Notes: generated from the letters alone by a model not told the origin. DNA of 64,000 bases from JAGNKE01 sp964583335 (GCA_964583335.1 CAZOVG010000004.1:230257-294256), one strand, 5' to 3'. Positions 45,703 to 54,871 are shown, numbered from the stretch's first letter. Translations and numbers: made by a program.

Positions 45703-46542
45703 ATGATCGTACGTCTTCTTGCCGCCGCGCTCTGCGCCGTGTCCTTGGCTAGCTCGCCCGCCAACGCGCAATCGCGGCTTTCGGACCCGTTGCAGGCTGC
45801 GCAACGGTCTTGGCTGTGCCGCAGCGTCGTTCCCGCTTCGGATGTGGTCTGGACGACCAATCCGTGGCGGACACAACCGTTCTCGACGTCGCCTCCTGCC
45901 GATTACTTGACGTGGAGCAACGCGCTCGCTTCGCAGGCCGCATGGGCTGTGCTCTACGGCTACAGCCTGTGGACCATCGACCGCGAACACCGCCACCCGG
46001 TCATTGCGGCGAGTAACGAGCGCGCCCTTGTCAGCGCCTGCCGCGCGGAAATCAGCGCGTTACCGAACGCGGCGCAAGAGGCCGTGCGCAATCAGTACGC
46101 GCCGAACTGGCAGGCCGTGCGCGAAGCCAATCTTGCCCGCCAGAACACCCCGACGACCGACCCGGCCTTGATGCGCAAAGAGGCGGAATGGTGCGTAGCG
46201 GCGTTTGACTTTGGCAACGCCGCTCTTCTCGCCGATCCGCAAGGGACGTTCGGCATTGACACGCGCGCGCCGGGCGGGCGGGAACGCTCGGAGCGGTTCG
46301 GGCGCGCGTTTGCCGAGCAACTGGATTGGTGGGTCGCGCGTGCGCGAACGCTGCGTGCAAGGCCGGACGCGGCCGCGCCGCGCTCCGAACAGATGCCGCT
46401 TATGCGGGAAGTCCATACGATGTTTGAATATGCCGGGCTTAGTCCGGCGGACCTTGCCGCCGTCAGGAGCTATTTCATAAAACAGGAAACGAATTTCTGC
46501 GCGGCGAAGGCAAACGCGCTTCGGCAACGCAGCACACCATGA
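45703..46542 (+). CDS. Hypothetical secreted protein with four cysteines
   Basis: A 279-aa exported protein: signal peptide LLAAALCAVSLASSPANA followed by QSRLSDP. The mature part is helical and has four cysteines (WLCRS, SACRAE, EWCVAA, NFCAAK), enough for two disulphides. Tryptophan is frequent. I do not recognise the family. ATG 45,703 is preferred; an in-frame ATG at 45,682 is nearer the end of the previous gene. Its stop overlaps the start of the lipoprotein gene by four bases, so the two are coupled. Confidence 0.65.
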   Translation: MIVRLLAAALCAVSLASSPANAQSRLSDPLQAAQRSWLCRSVVPASDVVWTTNPWRTQPFSTSPPADYLTWSNALASQAAWAVLYGYSLWTIDREHRHPVIAASNERALVSACRAEISALPNAAQEAVRNQYAPNWQAVREANLARQNTPTTDPALMRKEAEWCVAAFDFGNAALLADPQGTFGIDTRAPGGRERSERFGRAFAEQLDWWVARARTLRARPDAAAPRSEQMPLMREVHTMFEYAGLSPADLAAVRSYFIKQETNFCAAKANALRQRSTP

Positions 46543-46763
46543 AGCGGGTGCGCCTCCTTTTCGGTCTGCTGGCCGTGTCGGCGGCGCTCTCGGCCTGCAC
46601 CCCGTCGCGGGGATTGCCGCCGCCCTTCATCGGAAACGAGTTGCCGCCCATCGACAAGAACAAGGGACGCTGCATCGAGCTTGAGCACGAGCCCGCCCCG
46701 GAGGGCGGCTTGCGCATACCAAGACAAACCGTCTGCCCAGCATTCGGCGTGAAGTCTCAATGA
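46539..46763 (+). CDS. Small predicted lipoprotein
   Basis: A 74-aa protein with signal and lipobox SALSAC near residue 20, followed by a proline-rich mature region of about 55 residues with two more cysteines (GRCIEL, TVCPAF). Its small size and lipid anchor resemble entry-exclusion or TrbK-type proteins of mobile elements, but that is only by analogy. Overlaps the gene before and the gene after by four bases each. Confidence 0.62.
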   Translation: MKRVRLLFGLLAVSAALSACTPSRGLPPPFIGNELPPIDKNKGRCIELEHEPAPEGGLRIPRQTVCPAFGVKSQ

Positions 46764-47104
46764 GCAACAGCCCATCGCATCGGATCGACGGCAAGCAGCG
46801 GGTGCAGATTCTCACTCTGCACGGTGCGGCCCGCCGCGTCGCCGCGCGTCATTTTAACGAATATGATGCGGACATAGCGGCGATGTATTGGGTCGGGCTG
46901 CATGTCTCGGCGGTGCTTAAGCTGCCTGCGCCGCTCATCCGGCTGGCGGTGGTGCTGGAACGCGAGCCGTATTCATTGGTGAGCACCATCGGTGCGTATC
47001 AGGCGCTCAAGGTGCGCGAGCCGATGCGCTGCGAACGCGCGTATCCTGAGTTTCTGGGGCTGTACGATCAAATGACGCGAAGGCCATTCTACGCGGTCGG
47101 CTAA
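46760..47104 (+). CDS. Hypothetical protein
   Basis: A 114-aa soluble protein without signal peptide; last gene of the 45,232-47,104 run. It is helical with a central hydrophobic part (AAMYWVGLHVSAVLKL) and no known family. Translation is coupled to the lipoprotein upstream. A strong hairpin follows its stop. Confidence 0.55.
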   Translation: MSNSPSHRIDGKQRVQILTLHGAARRVAARHFNEYDADIAAMYWVGLHVSAVLKLPAPLIRLAVVLEREPYSLVSTIGAYQALKVREPMRCERAYPEFLGLYDQMTRRPFYAVG

Positions 47105-47112
47105 CGCGGCGG

Positions 47113-47136
47113 GAAAGCGCGGGGGTCCGCGCTTTC
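47113..47136. terminator. Strong hairpin between convergent genes
   Basis: Ten-pair stem, arms GAAAGCGCGG and CCGCGCTTTC with loop GGGT, lying between the plus-strand 114-aa gene and the minus-strand ardA stop. No T tract follows, so it may slow or end transcription from both sides without being a perfect terminator. Confidence 0.6.
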
Positions 47137-47145
47137 GCCATGCGG

Positions 47146-47811
47146 TCAGTGCTGCCAAAAAATGTGAACTTCCTCGAAGCCCGTTTCGATGGCGAGAATA
47201 TCGCACATGGCCAAATCACGGCCCATGCGTTCCCAGTCGATGTAATATTGTAGGCTTTCGGGAATCTGCGTGGTTTGCTCAGTGATCTCCTGCGCGAAGT
47301 CGGCCACGGATGAATGAACGCCGCAATAGCGGTCTTCAAGCGCCTCCTTGGCTTCCTCAAGATCGCCGAAATACTCCATCAGCTTCCCGGCAATCGCGCC
47401 GTGTTCCTCGATGAACGCGGCCAGCTCGGCAACGTGGTGCACACTCTCGTATTCACGAAGGGAAACACCTTCAAAGCCCTCGTAGTCATGGATGGCGTGT
47501 TCTTCGGCTCCGGGAATGGGGGATGCGGCCAACATCGCTTTGATGCCTTCCCAGATATGATCTTCGCCTAAAGTGGCGTCGATCCAGCGCCCATGCAGGA
47601 TGCCGTTATTGTAGGCCGCAAGACACGCCACATAGATGCGAATGGTTCCATCTTCACCGCCCACCGGGTGGATGCCGGGCGGCAATTCAGCCAAAGCGAA
47701 GCCTTGCGCGGCTCTGCTGGCTTTTTCATCTTGCGAAGCGTTTGAGGTCAGCTTGATCCAGACGCCATTTGCATAATCGGGGTGACGGCCCCACAGGATT
47801 GTGTTCGTCAT
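47146..47811 (-). CDS. ardA: Antirestriction protein ArdA
   Basis: DNA mimic that shields incoming DNA from type I restriction enzymes. The 221-aa acidic protein shows the family's RIYVACLAAYNNGILHGRW (near residue 57), the EEHAIHDYEGFEGVSL block (near 100) and YIDWERMGRDLAMCD with a final VHIFWQH. It carries many Asp/Glu residues spread over the chain, as expected for a DNA mimic. The start MTNTILWGRHPD at 47,811 has a good ribosome binding site (GAAAGGAAA). It helps the element enter hosts with restriction and may also protect against systems it carries. Confidence 0.9.
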   Translation of the reverse strand: MTNTILWGRHPDYANGVWIKLTSNASQDEKASRAAQGFALAELPPGIHPVGGEDGTIRIYVACLAAYNNGILHGRWIDATLGEDHIWEGIKAMLAASPIPGAEEHAIHDYEGFEGVSLREYESVHHVAELAAFIEEHGAIAGKLMEYFGDLEEAKEALEDRYCGVHSSVADFAQEITEQTTQIPESLQYYIDWERMGRDLAMCDILAIETGFEEVHIFWQH

Positions 47812-48083
47812 CGGAAGGTTTCCTTTCAATAGGAAGGGGTTGCTCATGCAACCCTGCCTTCCGGCGAGGATGGGGTTAGCAAGCGCAAGGAGGCTCCGAA
47901 CGAGGGTCCGCGCCAACGGCGTGGATGCGTTGGGATGCCTTGCGTGCGCGAGGGGCGAAGCCCCATAGCTCTACTCTTCTTTGATTGCGCGAAGGATCGA
48001 CGCCGGACGGCGGAGACGCTTGCGGCTCCGTTCACAAGAGCCTGACCGCACAGCGGCGCGCCAAAAGACCAAGACGAAAAGCG
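47812..48083. other. Intergenic region with several hairpins upstream of ardA
   Basis: This 272-base gap between ardA and the esterase gene has no ORF I would accept. It contains hairpins with arms CCAACG/CGTTGG (47,913-47,933) and GGGGC/GCCCC with loop GAA (47,952-47,964), and an imperfect CGGAG/CTCCG (near 48,010-48,030). The short GC stem with GAA loop has the same look as units of the array near 63,700-64,000. It likely holds the ardA promoter. Confidence 0.45.
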
Positions 48084-48911
48084 CTATCGCTCGGCGTTGC
48101 TCTGCTGACTGAGCAACCACTTCCAGAGTTCAGACTTGGCGTAGACATAGGGACCGATGTCGTGTCCCCGCCCGGCAAGGGCATTGAAGTGCGCGGGAAG
48201 ATCGCGCGCCCTCAACTCCGCTGCCACCATACGGCTGTGTTCAACAGGAATGAACATGTCGTCGGAGCCGTGCATCAGCCAAAGCGGATCGTTGATGTGC
48301 CACGTTTCCGCCGGGTCCCATGTTCCGGCGCTCGCAATTCCAGCGGCAAAGCGGTCCGGGTAGCGTTCCAGCGCGCCGATAACACCCGATGCCCCCATCG
48401 AATGGCCGACAACATAAACGCGGCGCTTGTCGATAGAATAATTTTCAATGATCTGGTCGATCCCGGCGATGACCTGCGGCAGGTGATCGGGATAGGGAAT
48501 GCTCTGCTGCATTCGGTACTCGGGGTTTTCCGGGGTTGCCCAGAAGGCGCGCGGCGGCGCGATAGGAACCATCACAAAGACGGGATAGGATTTGCGGAAA
48601 GTCGGAGAGGCTAACGCCTCAGCGGCATAGATGCGGCTGCTGACGCCGTGCAGCGCCACCACGAGCGGATAAGACCGCTTCGGGTCATACCCTTCGGGCT
48701 TCATCAGGAAATAGCTGCCGACAAAAGGGAACGTCCCGCTCCATGAGGTTTGTCGCTCGTAAAGCTGCGGCGCGGCGGCCACCGTCTGCGGAACGCGGTA
48801 GATGTGCGAGACTTCATTCACAGCCAAGCCGACAAGGATCAGAACCGTCACGACATGGATCGTGCGATCAAATACACTCCATGGAGACTTCTTCGGTGGA
48901 GATGCCGTCAT
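48084..48911 (-). CDS. Alpha/beta hydrolase, esterase-like, membrane-anchored
   Basis: A 275-aa serine hydrolase with an N-terminal hydrophobic segment (about residues 15-35, HVVTVLILVGLAV) that acts as signal or anchor, so the enzyme faces the periplasm. The oxyanion region VVALHGVSSRIY, the nucleophile in YVVGHSMGASG (near 170), the acid in GSDDMFIPVEHSRMV and the histidine in GRGHDIGPYV complete the triad. It resembles the esterase/PHB-depolymerase group. Substrate unknown. It lies on the minus strand after a hairpin that separates it from the RTX gene. Confidence 0.84.
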   Translation of the reverse strand: MTASPPKKSPWSVFDRTIHVVTVLILVGLAVNEVSHIYRVPQTVAAAPQLYERQTSWSGTFPFVGSYFLMKPEGYDPKRSYPLVVALHGVSSRIYAAEALASPTFRKSYPVFVMVPIAPPRAFWATPENPEYRMQQSIPYPDHLPQVIAGIDQIIENYSIDKRRVYVVGHSMGASGVIGALERYPDRFAAGIASAGTWDPAETWHINDPLWLMHGSDDMFIPVEHSRMVAAELRARDLPAHFNALAGRGHDIGPYVYAKSELWKWLLSQQSNAER

Positions 48912-48924
48912 TCCGGGTCAAATG

Positions 48925-48958
48925 CGGGCAGACACATCCCGTAAGGGAGGTCTGCCCG
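48925..48958 (-). terminator. Hairpin downstream of the RTX gene
   Basis: Nine-pair outer stem with arms CGGGCAGAC (48,925-48,933) and GTCTGCCCG (48,950-48,958), and an inner CCC/GGG stem. It sits between the RTX stop and the esterase start on the minus strand and probably ends RTX transcription, although no T run follows. Confidence 0.6.
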
Positions 48959-48964
48959 ATCTCC

Positions 48965-51900
48965 TTACGCGGCGAGAAGGCGACCGCTGGCTTCCAGCGC
49001 GGCTTCGTCAGTCAGTCCCGTTTTATTGAGGATCACGGCGATCTGAATGAAGTTGTCGCCACCTCCATTGGCATCGACCGCAAGGAGGCTGTTTGAACCG
49101 CTGGTGGTGATCTGCACGAAATCAGTGATCGCATGAGTCTGCGGATCGTATCCTTCGAGGATGTCCCGAATGTCGATGACATCAAGCTGCGTCGTGTTGA
49201 AGTCCTTGATGGTGTCCACGGCGTCAAACGTCTGCCCTTCAAGGAAGCGGAACGTATCGGCTCCGGTGCCCCCGGTCAGTTCGTCCGTTCCCAGCCCTCC
49301 AATCAGGATGTCGTTGTTGTTGTCACCGAGAAGCTGGTCGTTTCCGGCGCCGCCCATCAGAAGGTCATCCTGTGAGCCGCCATAGATGAGGTCGTTCCCA
49401 TCGCCGCCGTCGATGGTGTCGTTGCCGTTATAGCCACGTAGCGTGTCGTTTCCGGCATTGCCTTCAATCGTATCGACGCCGCTTCCGCCGTGGACTTGAT
49501 CGTCTCCGTCGCCCGCATAGAGGAAATTGGCGTGCACGGTTGTGGACCCGCGATAGCCGTAGATGATGTCATTGCCGCCGTGCCCGTAGATCGTATCCAC
49601 GCCGGACCCGCCATAATTGACACCATAAAGCGTTTCGCCCGCAGCCGTTCCATTCAGCGTCAAATCGACAGATAAAAGTGAAACAGTCGAAGCGTCGGCA
49701 AACTCCAAAGTCTCGATGACGTAGGCGCTGCCATAAGTCTGGCTTTGCAGCACGATCGAGCCGCCAGCACCGCCGTCGATCTCGATTTTCACATGATCGT
49801 TGGAGATACGGAAAATATTGAGATTGGCTACCGTGATGCCTGCGCCGAAGACGATCCGGTCGGCCCCTGCCGTATCGTAATAGGTATCGTTTCCATCCCC
49901 GTAATTGAAGACGTAACGATCATTTCCAGCACCGCCATTGGCTGTGTCGTCGCCCGTACCGCCTACCAGCGTGTCGTTCCCGGCATTGCCGGTGAGCGTG
50001 TCGCTATCGGCCTCGCCGTGGAGTTCGTCGTTGCCGCCGTCACCATAGAGCGAGTCGTTGCCGTTCCCGCCATAGAGCCAGTTGACCTTGACATCGGTTT
50101 CGTTGCCCGCATCGGCATAGAGGATATCGTTGCCGTCCATGCCGAAGATCGTGTCCGATCCCGTGCCCATGCTTCCGGCCAACATCCCACGCAGCGTGTC
50201 GTTGCCGGAGGTTCCGATGAGCGTCTGGTTCATCGTCCGCAGATCGAGCGTCGAATTGTCGGCGAACTTGAGGATTTCGAGATTTCCGCTTTCGATGGTC
50301 ACGGAACCCGTCCCTGCCGAGGGCAAGACAGCAATGCGTAGCGCCGTGTTGGAGATGCGCAGAATTTCAAGGTTGGCGAGCGTGATCCCCGCGCCGAACT
50401 CTAGCGTGTCGATATCGGTGCCTGACTCCGTGACGGTGTCGTGGCCATGCCCGGCAAAGAACTTATACGTATCGGCTCCGCCTTGGCCCTTGAGGGTGTC
50501 ATTGCCCAGACCCCCATTGAGAACGTCGTTCCCAAGATCGCCCGAAAGCGTGTCGTTTCCAAGACCACCCGAAAGGATGTCATCGCCGCTGTTGCCTGTC
50601 AGAGTATCGTTGCCGACAGTACCTGCGAGCGTGTCATTACCTGTTGTACCAAAAATGATGGTGCCGATCTCGGAATGCCATTCGAGCGCATCAAGAATCT
50701 GCTGCGTGGTCAGGGTTGCATCGCTGGCCATGAGGGCGGCTTGCAGCGCCGTCTGATCGCCGATTGAAAGATTGTCGATCCCGGTGATCTGGTCGATCAC
50801 GCTCACCACGCCCTTCCAGAACGTCACTTTGTCATTGACCTGCGCAGGGTCCAGCGATTGTTCAACAAGGCTATCCAGCGTGTCCTCATCCAGCCCTGTG
50901 ATGCCTTCAATGGAATCGTCTGCGGGATTGTAGAAGAGCGAGCCTGTAAAGAGCGCTTGTCCTGCGCCCTGTACAATCATCCGTGCGCCGATGGCCTTCA
51001 CCGTCATGTCGAACGCCTGATGAAGCTGGTCTGCGGCCAGCACGTCCGGGTGTTCAAACTGCCCGTTCTGTAGGAAGTCTCGCCCGAACAATTCCTCCAA
51101 GAACTCCAACTTACGCGCATCCACGAAAGGACCACGGCTGGCAGGATCGACACCATCCACGCCCGCCCACCGCAGCAGGATCGCCTCTACTTCGGCGGCA
51201 ACCGCGCCGTCATCGACAAAGAGTTGATCAAGAGATTTGCTCGCGAACGCGGTGAGCAAGCTGAGCAGGCTTTCCGGGTTGTTGTGGTCGTTGTCCAAAG
51301 AGGCGGCGATATAGAAGTCCGGTAAGGTACCGTAGCCGCGCTGGCTTGCGCCAAGCAGGGCAGTAACGTCCAACGTGTAATCGCCACGGAAGCTGGTATT
51401 GATATCGTCGTACTGGAACCAGACATCCACGATGGCAAGATTCTGCGGCCCACTTACGCCGTCATCAACGGTGTAGGTCGAGACGTGCGAGATATCATGC
51501 CCCGCGTTGGTCTGATTGACCGTCGTTGCGTTCAGGTTGATCGAAACGATGTTCAGCGCGGTGAGCGAGAATAGCTCGTTGGATTCGCTGAATCCGTTCT
51601 GGTTCAGGTCGCGCCAGACCAGAAGATCAGCAAAGGCCGTGTCGCTGGCGTTGATGACGTTATCGCTGTTGGAATCCAGCAGGCGCAGGTCTGTAAACCC
51701 GTCCTCCGCCACGCTGCCGAACAGTTCCGAATGATCAGTGATAATCCCGTCATTGTTGGCGTCGATGGCTAAGAAGCCGTCATCCGACTGGACCCAGCCG
51801 ACAGCTTCGCCAAAGCCGTCTTGGTCGATGTCCCAATAGATGTTGCTGTCCACCAGCGAGACAAGCTCGACGCCGTCACCGTCCAGATCGAGCACAAGAG

Positions 51901-52903
51901 GCGAGCCGTTGTTCCACGCCGCCCAGAAAGCGTTCCACGCCCCCGAAACCCATGCGGCAATCGGGTGGATCGTCGAGGGAGTAACTACGTCTCCGGGCGA
52001 AGTCGGCAGGCCGTTGGACACATCAAACTGAATCGGCCCGCCTTCACCGCCATTGCCGTTCTCGTCTGGGGCGAAGCCGATCTCGTCGGTGCTTGCGCCA
52101 TCGTCCCCGAAGTGATCCCAAAGTACCAGCACCACTTTGCCTGTTGCCTTATCTACAATCAGCAGGTCGTCGCCACTCCGTTCTAATTCAACATCATCGC
52201 GGTCGTACCCTTCGAGGATGATTTTGTTAGAAGATGTCGGATCGTCATCGTTGGAGATAAAAGTCGTATTTCCCTTTTGGATACGGATGATGTCGTTTCC
52301 GCCGTTGTCTTCCAGCGTACGGAATCCTCCTGAAACACCGCCATTTCCGATGATGATCGTGTCATCGCCATTGGAATCGAACGCGAGATTCTTTCCCGCA
52401 TACGGGTATGGGTCTATCCCAACAGACTCCAAAACAGCATCAAATTCGAGACCAGCCTGAGCCAAGATTGTTGCAACAACAGAATTGCTATTGAACCCAA
52501 GTGGATTGTAAGCCGTCTTTAGGTCCATATATGATCTATCAACACCCGCCGAGTCTGGACGAGTCAACATTTCGCCGTATGGCGTCATCTTGTTGGTGGG
52601 AAAGCCAACCGGAATAACTGCATCTATCATCGCCTGCGCCATAGCGTCGATCTCAGTAGGCGGCAGATTTGTAACCTCAATCGCAGCAGCGTGAATGTGC
52701 TCACCCGGCTGCCTTCCAATGTTAATTAGGACGTTCCCAAAAGTGCCTTGCGGGTCGTCCACAGGAAACGAACCCAAGCCGTTTCCAATACCAGCACTCT
52801 GCTGCCCTTCGATTTCTGTAGTCCATCCGTCTTTATAAATAACGATTTTGATATGCGGGGAGGTCTCGCTCGCAATTACGTATATTTTCGTCTCTTCACT
52901 CAT
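48965..52903 (-). CDS. RTX calcium-binding repeat protein, adhesin/toxin-like
   Basis: A 1312-aa protein. The N-terminal 180 residues are unique and include YNPLGFNSNSVVATIL, which recalls a papain/NlpC-like fold motif. A central region has PLVLDLDGDGVELVS-type and later D-rich loops (near 340-480), as in FrpC-like RTX proteins, and VDPASRG near 600 with an Asp-Pro bond that could be cleaved in calcium-dependent self-processing. The second half (about 765-1230) holds clusters of GGxGxDxLx-type nonapeptides (for instance GNDTLSGDLGNDVLNGG), and the C terminus lacks a classical signal peptide, fitting type I secretion. No transporter genes for it are in the window. The start abuts the stop of the membrane protein upstream with no gap. 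Confidence 0.9.
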   Translation of the reverse strand: MSEETKIYVIASETSPHIKIVIYKDGWTTEIEGQQSAGIGNGLGSFPVDDPQGTFGNVLINIGRQPGEHIHAAAIEVTNLPPTEIDAMAQAMIDAVIPVGFPTNKMTPYGEMLTRPDSAGVDRSYMDLKTAYNPLGFNSNSVVATILAQAGLEFDAVLESVGIDPYPYAGKNLAFDSNGDDTIIIGNGGVSGGFRTLEDNGGNDIIRIQKGNTTFISNDDDPTSSNKIILEGYDRDDVELERSGDDLLIVDKATGKVVLVLWDHFGDDGASTDEIGFAPDENGNGGEGGPIQFDVSNGLPTSPGDVVTPSTIHPIAAWVSGAWNAFWAAWNNGSPLVLDLDGDGVELVSLVDSNIYWDIDQDGFGEAVGWVQSDDGFLAIDANNDGIITDHSELFGSVAEDGFTDLRLLDSNSDNVINASDTAFADLLVWRDLNQNGFSESNELFSLTALNIVSINLNATTVNQTNAGHDISHVSTYTVDDGVSGPQNLAIVDVWFQYDDINTSFRGDYTLDVTALLGASQRGYGTLPDFYIAASLDNDHNNPESLLSLLTAFASKSLDQLFVDDGAVAAEVEAILLRWAGVDGVDPASRGPFVDARKLEFLEELFGRDFLQNGQFEHPDVLAADQLHQAFDMTVKAIGARMIVQGAGQALFTGSLFYNPADDSIEGITGLDEDTLDSLVEQSLDPAQVNDKVTFWKGVVSVIDQITGIDNLSIGDQTALQAALMASDATLTTQQILDALEWHSEIGTIIFGTTGNDTLAGTVGNDTLTGNSGDDILSGGLGNDTLSGDLGNDVLNGGLGNDTLKGQGGADTYKFFAGHGHDTVTESGTDIDTLEFGAGITLANLEILRISNTALRIAVLPSAGTGSVTIESGNLEILKFADNSTLDLRTMNQTLIGTSGNDTLRGMLAGSMGTGSDTIFGMDGNDILYADAGNETDVKVNWLYGGNGNDSLYGDGGNDELHGEADSDTLTGNAGNDTLVGGTGDDTANGGAGNDRYVFNYGDGNDTYYDTAGADRIVFGAGITVANLNIFRISNDHVKIEIDGGAGGSIVLQSQTYGSAYVIETLEFADASTVSLLSVDLTLNGTAAGETLYGVNYGGSGVDTIYGHGGNDIIYGYRGSTTVHANFLYAGDGDDQVHGGSGVDTIEGNAGNDTLRGYNGNDTIDGGDGNDLIYGGSQDDLLMGGAGNDQLLGDNNNDILIGGLGTDELTGGTGADTFRFLEGQTFDAVDTIKDFNTTQLDVIDIRDILEGYDPQTHAITDFVQITTSGSNSLLAVDANGGGDNFIQIAVILNKTGLTDEAALEASGRLLAA

Positions 52904-53482
52904 TTACTGTGACTCCTTGTAGAACATTGATAAAATATCGTAGGGGGGTATCTTTGATCGGGTTACGCCCTTGTGCTCGACACCCATAAGAAAGCCGCCC
53001 AATGTGTATCGAACGGTGAAATAGTGTCCGTTGGGAGTCTGCTTGGCGTCTTTGCTCAGGAGATGGATTTCGCTATTCGGAATTTTGAGATAAGTGACAA
53101 GGTAGTGATCTGAGCTATCACCACGGATGTACGCAGCAGGAATCCCGCGCGCGAAGTCTAGATGCCAGTGGTTCGATTTTACGTAACCTCGGCGAGTCAA
53201 ATACTCCGCTTCTATTGATCCCTCTGATGATCCAACGGGCCAAGCTTTTTCAAAGGCGGCCCTGAAGCTTTGGATGTTGTCGTGACACCGGGGATCAAGC
53301 GCGTCGAACGTGACGAAGCGATAAACAACGAACGCAAGCGTTACGACTATGAGCAATACTATGACGGATCGTATTTCCCGGTCCTCTGCATCATCGAAAT
53401 GAAAAATGTCCCTGAGAACTATACGAAAATAGATGCGGGGTACTTCAAGCAAAAATTGTAATGGCACGCGAAAACGCAACAA
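52904..53482 (-). CDS. Membrane protein paired with the RTX gene
   Basis: A 192-aa protein with one membrane segment (about residues 43-60, VIVLLIVVTLAFVVYRFV) after a basic start, then a soluble domain of about 130 residues with a possible strand-rich fold (HYFTVRYTLGGFLMGV). I do not recognise it. The stop codon is immediately followed by the RTX start, so the two genes are surely co-expressed and perhaps work together as a helper, anchor or immunity factor. Its coding sequence is less GC-rich than the genes around it. Confidence 0.7.
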   Translation of the reverse strand: MLRFRVPLQFLLEVPRIYFRIVLRDIFHFDDAEDREIRSVIVLLIVVTLAFVVYRFVTFDALDPRCHDNIQSFRAAFEKAWPVGSSEGSIEAEYLTRRGYVKSNHWHLDFARGIPAAYIRGDSSDHYLVTYLKIPNSEIHLLSKDAKQTPNGHYFTVRYTLGGFLMGVEHKGVTRSKIPPYDILSMFYKESQ

Positions 53483-53539
53483 AGTTGCTGTGTTTCGGCG
53501 TGTGAAAATCGGAAATGCACACGCGCGTATTCGGTGCGC

Positions 53540-54871
53540 TCACGGCGCAAACGGCGGCGCGTTCATCCGGTTCTGGCCCAGCACAATCACGGTGCAATAG
53601 TTCTGCGCGCGCGTGATGCCGTTGTAGAGCAGCCTTCGCAGATGCTCGGCGCTACCTGTCGCCGTGTGCGGCCAAAGCACGATGACGTTCGGAAACTCGC
53701 GGTTCTTGGCGCGCTGGATTGTCATAACAAGATGACCGCGTTGCTGTCGGAAGCCCAGACGCGAACGGTTGCGCACGGACTCCCGCACGAACTCCGTGAC
53801 TTGCGCGGCGGTGAAGGACGCTTGCCCGTGCGCACGACGCAAACGGTCCATGCGGCTGATGGTCTGCGCGATTGGGGCGTGTCCGGCCAACGGCGTGAGA
53901 AGCACGCGAAGATCGGCGCAGGACGCCGATTGCGGCAAGGCGATATCGGCCAGCAAGGCGTCCGCTTCGTCGTGGTCGTGACGGTCCCAAGTATGCGGAT
54001 ACGGCCCAAAGGTCGCGCCGTTCTTGCGTGTATGCTGCTTGGTTTGAAGGGTATTGAGCGCCGCGCGGATAATCGCGTTGCTTCCATCCGGCGTGAGAAT
54101 GACCACCGGGCCGTGGCGCTGCGCCATGTCGTTCGCCATCGCCCACGTCAAAAGCGCGTGGTTGGCATTCGTCGCGGGCGCGTCCAGAAGCCGGAATCCT
54201 GCGCCGTTCCATGATGTGCGGTTGTTGAACGTGTTGGCTGTCAGAACGGTCTTGATATCCCGCCCTTCGCGCACGGCCAGCGCGGCGGCCAGCAATCCTT
54301 GCTGTGTCGTGCGCCGAACCTGCGTGAGACGGTGGGTTTGTCCTGCGCCTTCAAGCCAGCCCATGAGGGGAACGGTGTCGCGCCCGTTGTGAAGGCACTG
54401 AAAGGCATCAGCCGCCGCCACGATCCGGCATGAGGGCGAAAGCCTTTGTAGGATGCTCAGGCGGTGTTCGTCGAGGTCTTGCGCCTCATCGACCAGAACC
54501 AGCGGGAAGCTTCGCGCGACCCATTGGCGGACGGCTTCATTTTCCAGAAGGCCCGCCGCCAGCGCGCACGGCCCGTCAAATTCGCTCAGCGCGTCGGCCT
54601 GCGCTTGCATTGCTGGCGTAATCAAGCTCCTGCGCCGCGCGGCCAGCGTCCGGGCGAACACATCGAAGGTCTGGCAATCAAAGCGCCGGCGGAACGCCGG
54701 GTTCTCGCCAAGGCGAGCATCCAGACGGCGGCGCGCGCCGTTCATGAAGGTGAGCGCCAAGAGCTTGTGGCCTTCGCCCAGCACCCCGTCCTGAACGATC
54801 TCTCCCGCGCGGCCCACGAGATTGTGGGTCTTTCCTGTCCCCGCCGCGCCCTCGAAGAAATCGAACGTCAT
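53540..54871 (-). CDS. UvrD/Rep-like superfamily 1 helicase (GajB-like)
   Basis: ATP-dependent helicase or nucleotide sensor of 443 aa. Walker A is EGAAGTGKT (residues 7-15), Walker B is VLVDEAQDLDEH (near 125), and the C-terminal motifs IQRAKNREFPNVIVLW (near 385) and LLYNGITRAQNYCTVIV (near 414) complete the SF1 core. It is shorter than UvrD because parts of the accessory 1B/2B domains are missing, as in Gabija GajB. It starts four bases inside the end of the ATPase/TOPRIM gene. In Gabija, GajB hydrolyses nucleotides and activates the GajA nuclease; here the same division is likely but untested. Confidence 0.87.
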   Translation of the reverse strand: MTFDFFEGAAGTGKTHNLVGRAGEIVQDGVLGEGHKLLALTFMNGARRRLDARLGENPAFRRRFDCQTFDVFARTLAARRRSLITPAMQAQADALSEFDGPCALAAGLLENEAVRQWVARSFPLVLVDEAQDLDEHRLSILQRLSPSCRIVAAADAFQCLHNGRDTVPLMGWLEGAGQTHRLTQVRRTTQQGLLAAALAVREGRDIKTVLTANTFNNRTSWNGAGFRLLDAPATNANHALLTWAMANDMAQRHGPVVILTPDGSNAIIRAALNTLQTKQHTRKNGATFGPYPHTWDRHDHDEADALLADIALPQSASCADLRVLLTPLAGHAPIAQTISRMDRLRRAHGQASFTAAQVTEFVRESVRNRSRLGFRQQRGHLVMTIQRAKNREFPNVIVLWPHTATGSAEHLRRLLYNGITRAQNYCTVIVLGQNRMNAPPFAP

